Positions 1-13,514 are shown, numbered from the stretch's first letter. The stretch: 64,000 nt of DNA from Dermatemys mawii (GCA_007922305.1 ML677351.1:16025119-16089118); one strand, 5' to 3'. Made by a program: numbers and translations. The notes: generated from the letters alone by a model not told the origin.

Positions 1-253
1 GCAACATGTCCAGCCAAATACTTTTTAATCCTGGGAAAAGTTCTGAGATTTGTGCAAAATCCCTTTTAGCTCTGAACATTAAGTTCACCCCATTATATGT
101 TCCCAAGTCATTTCTCCCACCTGGGAGGTGAATCACAATCATATCTGGTACTGCTCATGGTCTACCACTGTGTACAGAAGGGGCATCAGCTGGTCTCATA
201 ACATGCCTCTCCTCCCATGCCAGCTCTGGACTGCTTCATCACCAACATCCAGC

Positions 254-652
254 TGTGAACCTCCAAACAATGCACTCAGTGAACAATACTGTTCTCACAG
301 CTCTAAACCTTCAGGAATCCAGAATGCAAGCACAAGGTTAAATTAACCCTGATTCCCACTTGGTATCTCACACACATTCTGTATGTTTCAGAATGCCAAT
401 GCCCAATTGCCTCAACCCCCACGCTCAGGGCTAATTCAGGATTGGCTGCTGCTGCCCCAATCCTGAATTAGTGAGAACCAAATTCACTCTCTGAAAGCCC
501 CAATCTTATCTGCTCTCATCTTAAAACTGTAACAAACTGGAATGTTGTGAGAGGACTCCTGTCACTGTGAATAAAGAAGGGCCTATCCCTCTCTGGTCTT
601 CTTGCACCATCTGTTCTTACAGCCTCTACCGGGAAGATCCTGGGCTTCCCAC
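254..652 (+). mobile_element. LTR-like relic (endogenous retrovirus type)
   Basis: The segment starts TGTGAACC and ends CTTCCCACA, so it has TG...CA termini. A polyadenylation signal AATAAA lies at 570-575, about 75 nt before the end, followed by a pyrimidine-rich stretch as in an R-U5 region. No internal coding region adjoins, so it would be a solo LTR. I found no target duplication, and the left boundary is a guess. Confidence 0.4.
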
Positions 653-3244
653 ACTCCTGTAAAAGTGAATTCAGCCAAGCCTGCTTGATCCATCTTTGAT
701 CTCCTCAAGGTTAATATCTTTGATCACCCCTCCCAATGTACATGCCTCAGTTCCATAGGCCTTCCAGAAGAATCCCTACAGGATCAAGGTACTAGCTTGC
801 TGATCCTAAAAACTCCAAAAAACACTACCAGGAATGCTGCCCTGAACAAGCCCACCTCTTGTCCATAACTACACATGGGCTATAAGATCTGTACCAGATC
901 CCTAAAAGTTGATACACACTAAGTTCCACTAGCATATCAAAATTAGGGTAAAGGATAATTTAGCATTTGATTTTTAGCATTAGATTTCAATGCACTGACC
1001 ATATTAACTAGTTTTAACTGAAGTGATTTTGTTAGGACTATTAAAAAAAACTCAGATATTTTGACTAGTAGCACTTTTATATTTTCTTTAAGGATTAAGA
1101 GCTTGGATATATGTATTTCCTCTCAACTCAAACAATATTTTTAAATGCACAGCTTTTAATGGTCTTGAAAACATCTACCATGGTAAAGAGGCAAAGACAA
1201 TTCAGCTGTAGAAAAACTAATATTCTTAGACAAGAAAGAGAAACAGTCTAATTAAGAGACATATGTAGTCCTATTAAATTGATATAGTTGAATCAACTGT
1301 GTTGATACAACATGGCTTTACCTCCCTTGGAGTGGTTTATGTTAAACATTTGAACAGCCATGGAGGATGAAACGGAGATGACAGCCTCCCAGCTTGATGT
1401 CCCAGTTAGAGGTCATCCTGATGGAGAATCAGCAAGAAAAATTGTTCTGTTTAGCAGATGTGATATAACATCAACAGGTCCAGTTGTGTATGTGAATCTC
1501 TTATCTTTATTAGAAAGATATTTGTATAGAATACTACCCAAATGCAACAGGAATGAAAGAGATACAGTACTATAAAAGAGGTATGTCATACATTTGTACA
1601 ATAATATTTTCCCATTCTGCATAACAGCTTTATAAATAGTGACAATAGATCATTTTGATGCAGTATCTATATTTTATTACTACTGATGCCGATTGGCTTC
1701 TAATTGTGCATACAGTTAGTCTATGATGAACTATCCCATTAGGTTTGTAATCTTAAACTTCCTCCTTGCTGCACACCTCCCTACAAGCTGCTTATTGATT
1801 TCCAGTCTATTATGTCTTATTTTTTAGACTGAAACCTCTTTAGGGCAAGAACAGTCATTGTTTATAGAGTACTGAGCACAATTGGTCTTCAATCTGTCTG
1901 GGGCCTCTAACTGCTAATATAAATGTATCCATAATGTGATTCATTAGTATTCATTTTTAAAGAGTCTATTAGTGTGGTATGGAGGTGTTATTTATATAAA
2001 AGGTTAATGTATAAATGATGCCCCTGATAGAAACAGCTCTTAAAGGGCAGGATTAAAGTGTTTAATTACCCTCTCCCCAATCATCTTATAATAGCAGACA
2101 ACAAAGTTCTTCCAAGGAATTTAATGGCTCTTGGCTATGCCCCCTTGTCAAATCCTGGCAGAGTACCATTAATTACCAGAAAATGCCTTGCAACTCACTT
2201 TTTTTTGGCGAGGGGAGAGGATGGGGGTTAATGGTATTTTACCCTCAAATGTGACTTAAAATTTGTGTACGAAGCTCCACGCTTATATCTGATTACCAGA
2301 TCAAAATAGCTATTTTTAATAGTTATTCTTTTTTTCTTAATGCCACTCCTGCAAAGTCTTCATGGGATTTGAAAGGAAGACTTTCCCTTTTGTGCATTAC
2401 CACCATCAACAAAAATTCTTCAGGACAAGTGCTACCCTAATAGTTATATCAGTTAAACCCCATGATCTTCAAGTTATTCCTTGTGACACTCTGGAAGCTC
2501 AAATCTGAGGGTTGTGTATGGGTGTAACTAACTTAATTGTGGTTCCGCTGATATAAGAGAAGGCAGAATTTGGCCTCCCAGTTAGACTGGATGTCTTTGT
2601 AGGAGCAGGGGCTTGTTCCAATGTTCTTAGCTAGGATTTTCCTTCTCCCTATATTTACAGCTGTTGTTTGCATGGTTAGTTTAATCATTCCAGAGATGAC
2701 TCATTTTATGGAGTAATAACCAAACATCCATATAATAGACTGGCAAAGCAACAAACCAAAATATCAAGCTGTCATTACCTGAAAGTATTTAGCTTACATA
2801 TATTTTTCATGAAGTAGGGACTGCCTTTGAACTATGATGTACTTACAGCAGCAGTCCTCAATACTCGAGTCTCTTCCCTGACTGATTAGACTTCAAAACT
2901 GTAGTTTAAATGTGACTTTTATTTGACCAGGATTATGATTATTTTCTGCTCAGCCGACCTACTTTCTGGAAGTTACCTTCAATCCAGCCAACTTTCAAAT
3001 CTCCAACCCCCAGGTAGTTCACAGTGGTCTCCAGTAAAATTATCATGCATCCTGATGGATAGTTCCCAGATGTGTTACTTAGTAAAGCTGCAGGCTAGTT
3101 AAACCACATTCCTGGAGTGTTGTCTTATGAAAGTGTATATTTGTCCTAAATACCACAGGTAAACAGCTATTTGACCTGTTACTGCATCATATACTTATTA
3201 AAAATAGCAATATACAATATCAATACAGCACACATTAAATGAAT
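653..3244. other. Intronic, no gene; weak SINE-like tail
   Basis: AT-rich intron sequence. Within it, about 1790-1935 resembles the common amniote repeat tail that reads roughly 'gactgaaacctctttagggcaagaacagtc...gagtactgagcacaat', probably the end of an old SINE or LINE (+ orientation, low confidence). Nothing else was recognised. Confidence 0.4.
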
Positions 3245-4960
3245 TAAGAACTCTCTACTTGAAAGATCTCAAAATGTAGTTGTCAATGGGGAATCATCAT
3301 TGAATGAGGGTATTTCTAGTGGAGTTCTTTAGGGATCAGTACTAGACCCAATGCTAGTTAATATTTTTATCATTCTGATAGTAAATATAAAATTATTTCT
3401 GATAAAATTTGTGGAAGATGAAAAGTTGGTAGAGTGGTAAATAATGAGGAAGAAAACAAGAGTCATACAAAGCGATGTGGATCGTTTGGTAAACTAAGCC
3501 CATTTCAAACAAAATACATTTAATATAGTGAAATACAAAGTTATACATCTAAGAACAAGGAATACAGGCCACATCTACAGAATGGATGGCTCTCTTGGAA
3601 TGCAGAAGTTCTGAAGAGGATCTGGGACCACAGAGAACAAGCAACTGAACATGAGCTCCCAGTGCAACGCTCTGATAAAAAAGGCTAATGTGATCTGTGG
3701 ATGTATAAACAGGGAAGTAGCAAGTAGGAATAGGCAGGTGATTTTATATCTTCTGTGACAAAGCTCTGAGTCTGTACTTGTGGGTCCTGTTCTTCCTGGC
3801 AGATTTAGGGGCCTCAGAAACTCATTAAGGCCCCAGAGTGACTTTCCTTTCTCAGTATAATTGGCAAGAGTCACCACCTAGTGAGTTATCTTCATCGCAG
3901 GCCAGTATGGGAGGTTGAAAGGGGGAATACCCCACAGTCTTTGTTGCTCCATAGAGCTCAGTAAGCACAGTTCAGCCTCCTAAATGAAATGAGTCTCGCT
4001 TCTCCTCTCAAGAGGATTTCTGTAGGGAATGGAGGAATGGGGATAACCTGGGCCCGCCCTCTACTCCAGGTTCCAGCCCAGGGACCCTACTGGTAGCGGC
4101 TATTGGTGGCTATCCCTCCACCACTAATGCTGCTTTGATTCCCTGGGCCACTTCCCCAAGGTTGCTTCTTCCTAGCTTCACCCTTACCTCAGGTTGCAGC
4201 AAAGCTTCCTCTCCTCCAGCTCCTTTCTCCTTGGCTCCCCCTAAGGGAACTGGAAAAGAGAGCTTTTAAACAGTCTAAGTGAGACCTTGATTGGCTCCAC
4301 CTGTCTTCATTAACCTAACAGCCTTAACTGCCCTTTTGCCAGTTAATTGAGATCAGGTGCCGGCATTAGCCTAATAATCTTAACTGGTTAATTAGCATTA
4401 CGTGTCTTGATTGGCCTGGAGTAGCCTTTGTTTGGGACTGATATACCTGCTGATATACCTGAGGCTGATATACCTGCCTTCCAGCACTCTCTTATATCCT
4501 TCAGGTCTGACTCCATCACACTTCATACAGCATTATTGTGAAGGATACTGGGATATTGCATACAGTTCTGGGGGTCTCCATTTTGAAAAAGATGTTAAAA
4601 ACCAGAGGTAGTGTAGAAAAGAGCCACAAAAATTATTTCAGGGCTGGAGAAAAAGCCCACTCTTTGTCCTATCAGAAAGCTTAAGAGGTGTGTTGATTAC
4701 TGTGCATAAGTAAATTCAGGGGGAGAAAATATCCGATATGAAGGGCTCTTTAGACTAGTGGAAAAAGGCATAAGAACTGCCAGTGGTGGGAAACTGAAGC
4801 CAGATAAATTCATATTAGAAATAAAGCACAATTTTTAAGAGTACGAGTGACTAATATAGGGTCAAACAACCAATGGAAGTGATATATTTTCCATCTTCAA
4901 ATAAGACTGGATGTATTTGTGGAAGGTATACTTTAGTGAAGCACAAATTAACTGAGCTCA
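3245..4960 (+). mobile_element. CR1-like LINE ORF2 fragment, split by a solo LTR
   Basis: Decayed reverse-transcriptase region of a non-LTR retrotransposon, read on the + strand in broken frames. The left part (3245-3753) gives a degenerate VNGESS...SGVL.GSVLDPMLVNIFI, the RT motif normally PQGSVLGPLLFNIFI, then KFVEDEKL in place of the catalytic FADDTKL. Further on it reads CGCINRE. The right part (4521-4960) resumes with GYCIQFWGS, a degraded FEK.V.KLEVV, then KRATKIISGLE, the conserved C-terminal block of CR1 ORF2. The catalytic aspartates and several frames are lost, so it is inactive. A 767-bp LTR separates the halves. Confidence 0.75.
3754..4520 (+). mobile_element. Solo LTR inserted in the LINE fragment
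   Basis: A 767-bp block that starts TGTGACAAAG and ends CCATCACA. It is flanked on both sides by CTTC (3750-3753 and 4521-4524), a 4-bp target duplication. The LINE reading on either side resumes across it, which confirms an insertion. GC content is higher than the flanks. It contains three close copies of CTGATATACCTG near 4437-4481. No retroviral genes are present. The orientation is assumed from resemblance to turtle LTRs that start TGTGACAAAG. Confidence 0.7.
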
Positions 4961-5344
4961 GTACAGAGGTAAAATGGATGAAATTTAATGGCCCCAACAT
5001 ACAGGCGATCAGATCAGTAGTCTTTTCTGGACTTATAAATCTGAAGTTCCTTCCCCTTTCTGGATAACTTTCATCTGTAAGTTCTATTTCATATTGTCCT
5101 ACTTTAGTGCATTTACTTCATAGACACATTGCAAAACACTGTGGCTACAGAACTCTCTATCATACCATATTACTATTTGAATAATGTCATGTAGTGACCC
5201 AGCTCTACGCCTCTGTTTAGTACTGATTTCAATGTCTCTACATTTTATTTCTTGGATGCCTCATAGAAGGAAATCCACCCCTTTTCTATTACCTATTATG
5301 TGATCTGGTACCTGCTTGTGTCATTTTTATCTTTCTATCAGCCT

Positions 5345-5402
5345 ATGCTGTAGAATCATAAATATATGGGGCTGGAAGGGACCTCAAGAGATCATCTAGT
5401 CC
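5345..5402 (-). mobile_element. CR1 3'-terminal fragment
   Basis: It reads 'tagaatcataaatatatgg...ggaagggacctcaagagatcatctagtcca', which is the reverse complement of the CR1 3' UTR end. The ATTCTATGAT-type terminal repeats lie on the left, so the element runs on the minus strand. It is cut at 5402 by the next element. Confidence 0.7.
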
Positions 5403-5720
5403 AGGGGTGGGCAAATGGTTAGGCCTGAAGGCCACGTTGAGGTTGCAAAATTTCATGGAAGGCCATGTAGGGAAGGCTGTGCCTCCCCAAACAGCCTGGT
5501 CTCACCCCCTATCTGACCCTCTCCCACTTCCTGTCCCCTGACTGCCCCCCTCGGAATCCCTGACCCATCCAACCCCACCTTCACTCCTTGTCTCCTGACT
5601 ACCCCCTCCAAACATCCCCCCCTTGCCCCAACCACTCCCTCGGGACCTCACCTCCATCCAACCCCTTGCTCCTTGTCCCCTGACTACCCCCTTCCGAGAT
5701 CCCTCTACCCCCTTTTAAAC
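5403..5720 (+). mobile_element. GGGGTGGGCAAA-type DNA transposon relic (hAT-like terminus)
   Basis: Starts CAGGGGTGGGCAAAT, the left terminus of a repeat common in turtles and crocodilians that looks like a hAT-type TIR. The body (about 5510-5715) is C-rich with degenerate repeats of a 'ccttgtcccctgactaccccc' unit. The right-hand inverted terminus is missing. It interrupts CR1-derived sequence on both sides. Class assignment is tentative. Confidence 0.4.
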
Positions 5721-6240
5721 TACACATTATGTTTGCAGTTTTCAAGTAATCTGGGAACTCACCTGTCCTCCGTGATTTTCTAAAGAAAATCACTAGATAA
5801 GGAATTAGTTGAAACAAAGTATTGTAGGCGAAATTCATAAGGCCTTGTCTATGTCTAACTTACCTAAATGTTCTTTAACTTGTTTCTTTCATTTTCTGGC
5901 TTGTGTTCCTTCCCCCTTGTTATTGTTATTAATTGTGGTAAGCATTTTTTAGTGAAGACCAGATATAGATATTAAGCCCTGTAGCTTTCTTGATGTCATC
6001 TATGACTAGCTCTACTTCCTTTTTAAATAGTGGATCTATGCTTTCCTTGATCTTTCTTCTGGTCCTAAGGTATTTATAGAGCCTATTCCAGCTGGGATTT
6101 TATGTCCCTTGCTAGGTGTAAATAATTGTGTGCCTTAGCTTTTCTGATTTTGTCCCTACACACTTGAGCTAGTCTTTTGGACTCCTCTTTCACAATTTGT
6201 TCATGTTTCCACCTTTCCTGACTGGCTCTCCCAGGCCCTA
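5721..6240 (-). mobile_element. CR1 ORF2 fragment (endonuclease-RT linker and RT fingers)
   Basis: On the minus strand, right to left, it reads a degenerate DKIRKAKAHNYLHLARDIK (normally CRDKIRKAKA...LARDIK) and then KSRRTGEFPDYLKTANIMC. The latter matches the RT block normally SWRTGEVPEDWKKANVVPIF. Stops and shifts are frequent. It probably belongs to the same old LINE as the CR1 end at 5345, with the middle lost. Confidence 0.65.
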
Positions 6241-8574
6241 TCTATCCTTGCTTCTGTACTATTGTGTGTGCCCTATGCATAATGTTGTATCCAATACTTT
6301 TGCAATATTATTTCATAGTAAAGTTTGTACTGTCTCTGTTTCTTTGGAAAATGCCTGGCTTTGCTTATTTGCACTCTTTGTGTATCCAGTAACTTAATTC
6401 AGTTGAGTAATTTTATTCTGATGGAAGGGGTTTATTCATTATTTGCATCAGGGAATGGACTGTGGACCATTGTTTCCATATGACTTTAAAGCAAATGCAG
6501 ACAATTAAAATGGAGTGACCTGATTCAGAACTAGAGAATTTTTTATTTAAATAAAGCCAAAGAGTCTAGTGTTGGAATACTACTTAGCTGGCCAAAAGTT
6601 TTAAAACATAACATTGATAGCGCTGAACATGATTAAAAATGGAACACAGATTCAAATGTATATAAACAGATATAGAAGAGAATAGTCTGCAGGTGAGCAG
6701 TGATATGCCAGAAAATCTAACATTTTCTAATCGCTTTAGAGGGAGACAATATTCCAGTGTTCACTGAAACATGTTGGAAATCAGCTATTATAAAGAAAAG
6801 GGTAAGTGTGTGATGGGTGAGAGGAGAACAAAGAAAAAACACAACACACACAATAGTAATGCAAGTTCACTGTCAGTGATATGACAAATATGGAACCAAG
6901 GAAGCAGCCTGAAACTTTCTGAAGAGTTTTAATCAGTCAACCAGGAAAAAAAAAGGTCAAAAGCTTAGAAGCTACCCCAAAGGAAAATCAGAATTTTTAA
7001 AAACCAAGAGTAATTTCATCTGTCGTTAATTTTGTAGGAAGATTACTAATTGACAAGGAAGCATTTACAAAAGCTGCAATCCCTGGGATTAAATGTCCTC
7101 AGGCAAATAAACTAGGGTGCTCACTTTAAGCTGTTCATTGCAGATGTGGTATATGCAATTAGATACTTAGGACACAGGTGTCAAATAAGGAAGTAAGCAC
7201 AGCTAAGCTGAGGAGCTGGAAGGGCAAATGCAAATTCTTATCCAAGGGCCCCTTCTGCAAAAAAGGAATCTCTGCATTCATTACAAATATCATGTCTATG
7301 CCTTTTCCTTGGGAGGGTTCCCTGGAAAAATGTAAGCCAATATAAACTGATGCTAAAGAACCCTATGGTTGAAAGAAGCAAGCAGCTGGGCTTCACTGCC
7401 TGAGCAAGAAGTGGTGATTTGGGGTGGACAGATATCTAGTTCCAGTCCACATGTACTTTAAAATGACATTGGTTTTATATAAAACAAAACCAATGACATA
7501 AAACAAAATTGTCATTATTTGCAAAACAAAATACACACACAAACCCATCCATAATCCCACAGAGGTCATGCAGGGTATCAAAGTGTCTTAATGGATAAAT
7601 AAGTAAGAACATAACCTATGAGTATAAGGGACTAACATATACATACTAAACTGCAAAAGTATGCAGTAATTTCATGTTTGCTCAGACATCCTCATTTTTT
7701 TCCAGATGTTTCTATTACAGTTATTTTTTCCATTAATGCAGGAGTAGTGTGTTCACTAAGCCAATCTATGTACAAGGAAGGAACTGCAGAATTCCATTTT
7801 TTCCAAAATAAACTCTTTTGGCCACTTAAATAGTTACTGCAATCCATTTCAAAATGTTAACTGGTAATAATGACTCATTCCACACTGTTAAAACATGTAA
7901 ACTTGGAGAAGGAAAGATAGTGGCACTTAGTTTTAGAGAGCACTGAATATGGCATTCCAGAACACATGCGTTGTTGACGGGTATAGAGATAGGCAAAAGG
8001 CTGACATATGACTGTTTGGTAACATACAGTGAGTATTGGAGATGTAATCTACCTTTTAATGTTTTAGAGTCCACTAGTCCCTGCTTAATATCTTGTTTTG
8101 GAAGAATCACAAGGATAAAGAACCTGAAGTATCTTTCACATTAAGCCATATATCCTCCCAGGTTTCTGTTGAAATAGTAAAAGCTAAATTCTTTCTCCCT
8201 TTTTTTCTTTCAGACTGATTGACAGAGCATTACAAGTATTAAGCCACCTTAATTCCTACAAAGTGATTTGTTTCCCTATTTCTTAACATTTCTTCTAGAA
8301 GTGAGAAACCAGTTCTTCCTTATCCTTTCATGAATCCTTGAGCATTGACACTGAAGAAAGAACTGTGAAACAGTGATAGGTGATATTTGTTATGCATGTA
8401 ATTGAATGAAGACCAGTTTATCATCTCATTTAATATCTTCTTTTTTTTGGTAAATCCTTTGGCTATCCAATGCTGAAAGTGCATTGGTGAGGAATTACAT
8501 ATTAGCTCTCCATATACATTTCACTATTCCAGCAGTGCTCAGGACAGATAATCTAGGATAATCTAGAAAGTAAG
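6241..8574. other. Intronic, nothing recognised
   Basis: AT-rich sequence with only short frames on either strand that show no family signature or splice support. I see no repeat of identifiable class. Confidence 0.5.
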
Positions 8575-8885
8575 GATAGTTTTGTGCTGAAGGCATTGGA
8601 TTCTGACAGAACTGGAGCTGAACCCTGATCTCCCAAGAGACTTCCTCTGTTCCCTTGCACATGTTATGTTATATCCTGTACCTAGGTTCTCCTGGCCTCT
8701 AAAATAAGGATAGTACTTGGTATCTCCCACTCTTTGTCTTGTCTAGTAAAGTAAACTCTTTAAGGCAGGGTCTGCCTCTTACTAATGTTTATGTACAGCA
8801 CTTTGCACGCTTGGGCCTTGATTTCTGGTGGGGGCATCTTGGCACTACATTTAATATAATTAATAACAACACTTCTGCTGCACAG
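8575..8885 (+). mobile_element. MIR/CORE-type SINE relic with amniote repeat tail
   Basis: It reads 'gctgaaggcattggattctgacag...ctgaaccctgatctccc...cctctaaaataaggatagtacttgg', the decayed form of the MIR core and 'cctcagtttcctcatctgtaaaatgggataat' block. This is followed by 'ctctttaaggcagggtctg...gtacagcactttgcac', the typical tail. Plus orientation. Confidence 0.55.
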
Positions 8886-9764
8886 TATATCCCAGCAATA
8901 CAACCCCTCTGCCCACCAGAGCCTACATGCCCAGATCAGAGGGAGCCTGGGCCCTAACCTTACTACCACAGGAGAAACCTATTCCTTCTTATTTAGGAGA
9001 GACTCACTTCCTATATTGTCAGCAGTTAGGGCAGATCTACCAACTTCTCAACAATACATCTAGCCACCTGCCACCAGAAGAATCTGCTCTTTTTACTGTG
9101 AGGAATAGCTACCCGGTGACACCTAAAATAATCTCTATGTGGTGCTGGGGAGTTGGAAGTATGGTGAGTTGCAAGGGATTGGAATAAAGGATAGACAGAT
9201 CCTGGGTAAGGAAAAATAAAAATTGATTATTTTTGGAAAGGAAGTATCACAACAAAGGATTTGTTTACAGAAAGTGGGGGAAGTGTTAGAATGACTGATT
9301 TATTTCAAAATGAAGAGTATATTATTCTGGAAGTGACACGTGTATTCGTGACTGAGGTAGAAAACGTAGGTAGCCTATCACAAATGTCATTCTCTAATTT
9401 AATGGAAACATCTTTTTTCAATCAGATGTGATCAAAATATCACTAAATAAAATTCAAAAAAGTCCCCTACAATTAGGTTTACACTGATAAGACCTGGGCT
9501 CAACAACAAAAGTGGGCATTCTCCAGTCACTGAATCTTAAAATCATATTTCTACCTGCAGTTTTAACCTTTTATTATTCCAAACAACACCTAAGACCAGT
9601 GTAACTACTAAAGAAGCAGCTCTGTAAAATGCACAAACTAAGAGAAAAATATAGTTTCACTCTCTGCTCCCCAGTCAGTGAATCACTTCCCCTATTTTAG
9701 CATAACTTACTTAAAAAAATATTTTCTCTGAAGAAAATATTATAGAAAATTCACACAACTTGAC
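8886..9764. other. Intronic, nothing recognised
   Basis: Short frames at 8927-9187 have no recognisable domain. The rest is AT-rich with no repeat class I can name. Confidence 0.45.
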
Positions 9765-10915
9765 AGAGGGATTTTGGGACAGGTACATGTGACTGAATGT
9801 ACCCCTGCTTTCACATCTAAACACACTTTTATAATAATCTTGTACAAAATATGTCCTGCAAGGCATCATTTGAAAACAACTCACTGGTCAATAATATCAT
9901 AGTATGTAGAAACATTTCTTAAGTTATGAACATAAACTGAAATTATGACTGAATTGTGCTTGCCAGAAAAAACTGGGGAGGGGGCAAATCTGTTTCTCAA
10001 AGAGAAAAAAGACAAACTGGCACCTCTAGCCAGGTGTCAAAGTTGATTGCAATCTCTGGTCAAGTGGCCATTCATTGGCAGCAAAGAGGGACAGGAACAG
10101 ATTGATTTGCATTTTAACTACCATCTATGAGACTCCATGCCTCCATCCTCACAACTGGAAAGAACATCATCTAGAGGTTACCTTCACAAAAATGCAGTTC
10201 AGAGGATGACTGGACTATAAAAGAGGAGGAGCAAAAACTGTTCAGGGTACTCTCTCTGTGTCTTTTTCAACTTTTGGACTTAGTGAGAGGTTCTGATTTG
10301 AAAATTTCATTCTGCAATATTGATGGGAACCTGTGTTAAGGATTTTACCTTGAACAAAGCCAAGTTTGTTTAAGTCTTAGCTACTAGGAAACATTTTATC
10401 TTTATTTCTATTGTAACCATTTCTGACTTTAATACTTTGTACTTGTACTCTCTTAATCTCTCTGTAGTTAAATAAACTTGTTTTATTTTTAAGAAAAACT
10501 AGTCCAGTGTTGTGTTTAATCTGAATTATTGGGTAACTCCAGTTTAAAATAGAAAATTGTTGTATATTGACTCCTTACAGCGAAAAACAGACCTCTAATG
10601 TCTGAACTGTCCAGGGGAGGACTGGGCAGCGCATAACACATGTTTTTGAAGAAGATCAGGTACTGGGAATATGTTGGGGTCATCCTGCAGATAGTAACCA
10701 AGGCTGCTGGAAGCCAGAGAGCTGCTGGAAGGCTGCAGTTATTCATAGACACTGAGTGTGATCTGCATGCTCTTTGGCTGTTTGTGAAGAGCCCAGGTTA
10801 GGAGCTAAAGCAGAAAAGCATTGTGAGCCACCAAGGCTGCAGGGCAGATGCAGCACATACCCTCACTGGCCTGGATTATACCACAGAATGTGACAGCATA
10901 GGGGAAAATACTGAT
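9765..10915 (+). mobile_element. LTR-retrotransposon relic
   Basis: The stretch resembles a turtle LTR family. It has a TATAAAAGAGGAGGAG promoter-like box near 10216, a TTGTAACCATTTCTGAC block near 10410 and an AATAAA signal at 10471-10476, followed by T-rich sequence. A GC-richer stretch to about 10915 ('ctgtccaggggaggactgggcag...gtagtaaccaaggctg') also belongs to this family as I recall it. No internal genes and no target duplication were found. Both boundaries are approximate. Confidence 0.5.
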
Positions 10916-10933
10916 TTTCATTTCAGTTTATTA

Positions 10934-11218
10934 GGCCTTGTCTACACTACCAGTGGATCGACAGGTAGAGATCAATCTATTGGGGAGCAGGATGCGATAA
11001 ATCGTCAGAATGCGATAAATCGGTCCCCAAAGTCAACTCTGGAACTCCAGCTCGCCAAAAGGCGCCAGCTGGAGTCAACGGGAGAGCCCACTGCCGACCG
11101 CTGCCACCATGAGGACGGCACGTAAGTCGACCTAAGATGCGTCAACTTCAGCTACGTTGTTCACATAGCTGAAGTTGCGTATCTTTGGTCGACCCTCGCC
11201 GCTAGTGTAGACCAAGCC
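10934..11218. mobile_element. PIF/Harbinger-type MITE, 285 bp
   Basis: Terminal inverted repeats start GGCCTTGTCTACACTA on the left and GGCTTGGTCTACACTA on the right (read as reverse complement). The element is flanked by the 3-bp target duplication TTA (10931-10933 and 11219-11221). It has internal palindromes such as the pair around 11140-11175 (CAACTTCAGCTA/TAGCTGAAGTTG). It has no coding capacity. The termini match the autonomous element at 16793-21210. Confidence 0.85.
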
Positions 11219-11702
11219 TTAAATGTCATTTTAATGTCCTTTTAAGTTGTCTGTTAACAGAGTTACCCAATTGGCTATAACCCTAAGAGGAGTATTAATG
11301 TACTAACAAGAGATGGATCTCATTTCTAGAAAGCTCCAGACAACTTACAAAAAAAGCCTGCATACTGGATTTGAGCCTTTTGTTGCCAGAGTGATCATTT
11401 CACTTTTACATAATTATAGCTCTTAGTATATAAAGAGTTAAGCCACAGTGTCAAAACAAAAATAGAAGTACTGAGAAAACATAAAACATGCCCTTAGCAT
11501 AGCAAAAAGCAGACCTAATTAGGCTAGCTTCTCTCCCACCAATTAACTTTGAGTAAGCTCTTAAAGAGCTAAACAGACAGGCATATAAAATGCATGTTAA
11601 ATTCAGACTGATAGAAAGTCACATACAGCTAAACTAGGGCTATTTCCACACTGGGGTAAGGAAACATTGGAAGATTTATTTGCAATTTTGTTGCCTTTCT
11701 TT

Positions 11703-11733
<31 letters not shown>

Positions 11734-13514
11734 CTGTGAAGGTGGTGAGTTTTCTTCTCCATCAACTTGGCACAGAGTTCTGCATTGAAAACTCAGAGAT
11801 ATTTGGGGATCTGTTACTGTCTGTCTGCATGCTATTTTCTGCCTATCTATTGCTCTTTAACAAAGGCAAGAGAAATATATTTTTACCAATTGAAGAAACA
11901 CTGTGAGTGAATTCTTGATTATTTAAAAAAAGTTTGGCAAAAGGGATGGATCTTTCTCCTCGTCTAATCTATCAAAATTAAGGGCTTTCAGCAGCACAGG
12001 GCATAAAGTTTTGATATCAATGCTATAAGATATAGTGTCCAAGAGGTTTGAAGGATTTAAAATAAAAATAAGACATTCCTATGTATAAGATCCATGGTCA
12101 CACTAGATAGGATGAAAAAACTGGGATACAAACCATCCTGCTTCAGGATAAGCCAACCAGAAAAAGGATTTTGGAAGAAATTTCCTCTGTGAGCCATTTA
12201 TTCTGTACTTGTCCATTGTGGAGATTCTTGCACCTCCCAGCAACCAATGTCAAAGACAGAATATCAGAACAGATGGACCAATATGGCAATGTTAGTGTTC
12301 CAAATTAGGAGATTAGATTGGAAGTGGATAAGCCTGGCACAGATCAGGAAATGTGGAGGCATTCATCATGGTGAATCATCTCTTCAGGTGGGAGAGGTTT
12401 AGGATCCATGGAGGTAAACAGGATACATAGTGTCATAGTGCCCTGTGGAGCCATGGAATGAAGGAGGCAGAAGTGCCTGGATGGATGGGTAGCCCCTATA
12501 TGCTGATCTTCAGAGAGGCATGCCGTCAGTGACTGAATCTACTCATGCAGCCACTGAAGGCGCTTCAATGTGAGTTAATGCTGCTCCACCTTCATCTTCC
12601 CTGGTCCCAAAGCCCTATCGTGTTCTGATTTGGAGCTCTGAAGAAAGAGCTTCTATGGGATCTCTCAAGGGAAGGGGTAATGCTGGGGAACTCACCAAGG
12701 ACAGGGACATTTAGATTCTCAGGGAAAATAAAATATCTAGATTGCAGAGATAGGCTAGATCTGTAACTCTGGATAGGAATATTCTGGACATGCAACATCT
12801 GTGATCATTTTGTAAAGGATTTAGGAGAACAGCTATTTTATTGAACTTAAATTTTAAAATCAATAAATATAAGGGAGTAATTTCTGGCTTAAGACAACAA
12901 AGAGAGACACACACATGATTCTGAAGGCAGAATTTGGCTTTCAGTTCAAAAAAGCATGGATATAACTAATCTATATATTGATGGAAATTCAGAATTGCAG
13001 ACAAATACAACTGACAGATTACATGATGAACATGAAGGAGAGTGTGTAAGGCATGTTCTGCAAAATGTCTGAGTGCTTATAAATGAGAAGGGGCTAGCAG
13101 TGATGGAAATTGTAATCCTTTTACTTGTATACCCATAAATAGTACTCAAAAGTTATTTAAAACATAAGGAGTAAAGCAATCCACTTTAGTTTTTAGCTTT
13201 AAAGATTAATTTCACCACCACTTTAAAAATAAGTTGGTACCTCTCTATACAGTTTTTCCTATATTAACCTCTGCACTAAAAAAACTATTACAGTTTGTAT
13301 TAATTTAAGTAATTCTAAGCATGGCAGCAGTCATAAAAGAATTAGCAGCCACCCATTTTAAACAGCAATTCTGCCTATATTTAAATTACTCTGCTATGAA
13401 TATTACAATTCATAAAAACATACCTGCTTTTCTACAAGGACATAGAATATTACATTTGCTTTTTGATTATTCATGAAGGAGATTTTCTGCTTGCTCAGTT
13501 CCAGTGTTTATTTA
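11219..13514. other. Intronic; one microsatellite
   Basis: AT-rich intron sequence without a recognisable gene. A compound microsatellite (GT)n(GA)n occupies about 11703-11733. The short frames are not supported. Confidence 0.5.
11703..11733. repeat. (GT)n(GA)n microsatellite
   Basis: About eight GT units are followed by about seven GA units with no interruption. Confidence 0.9.
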
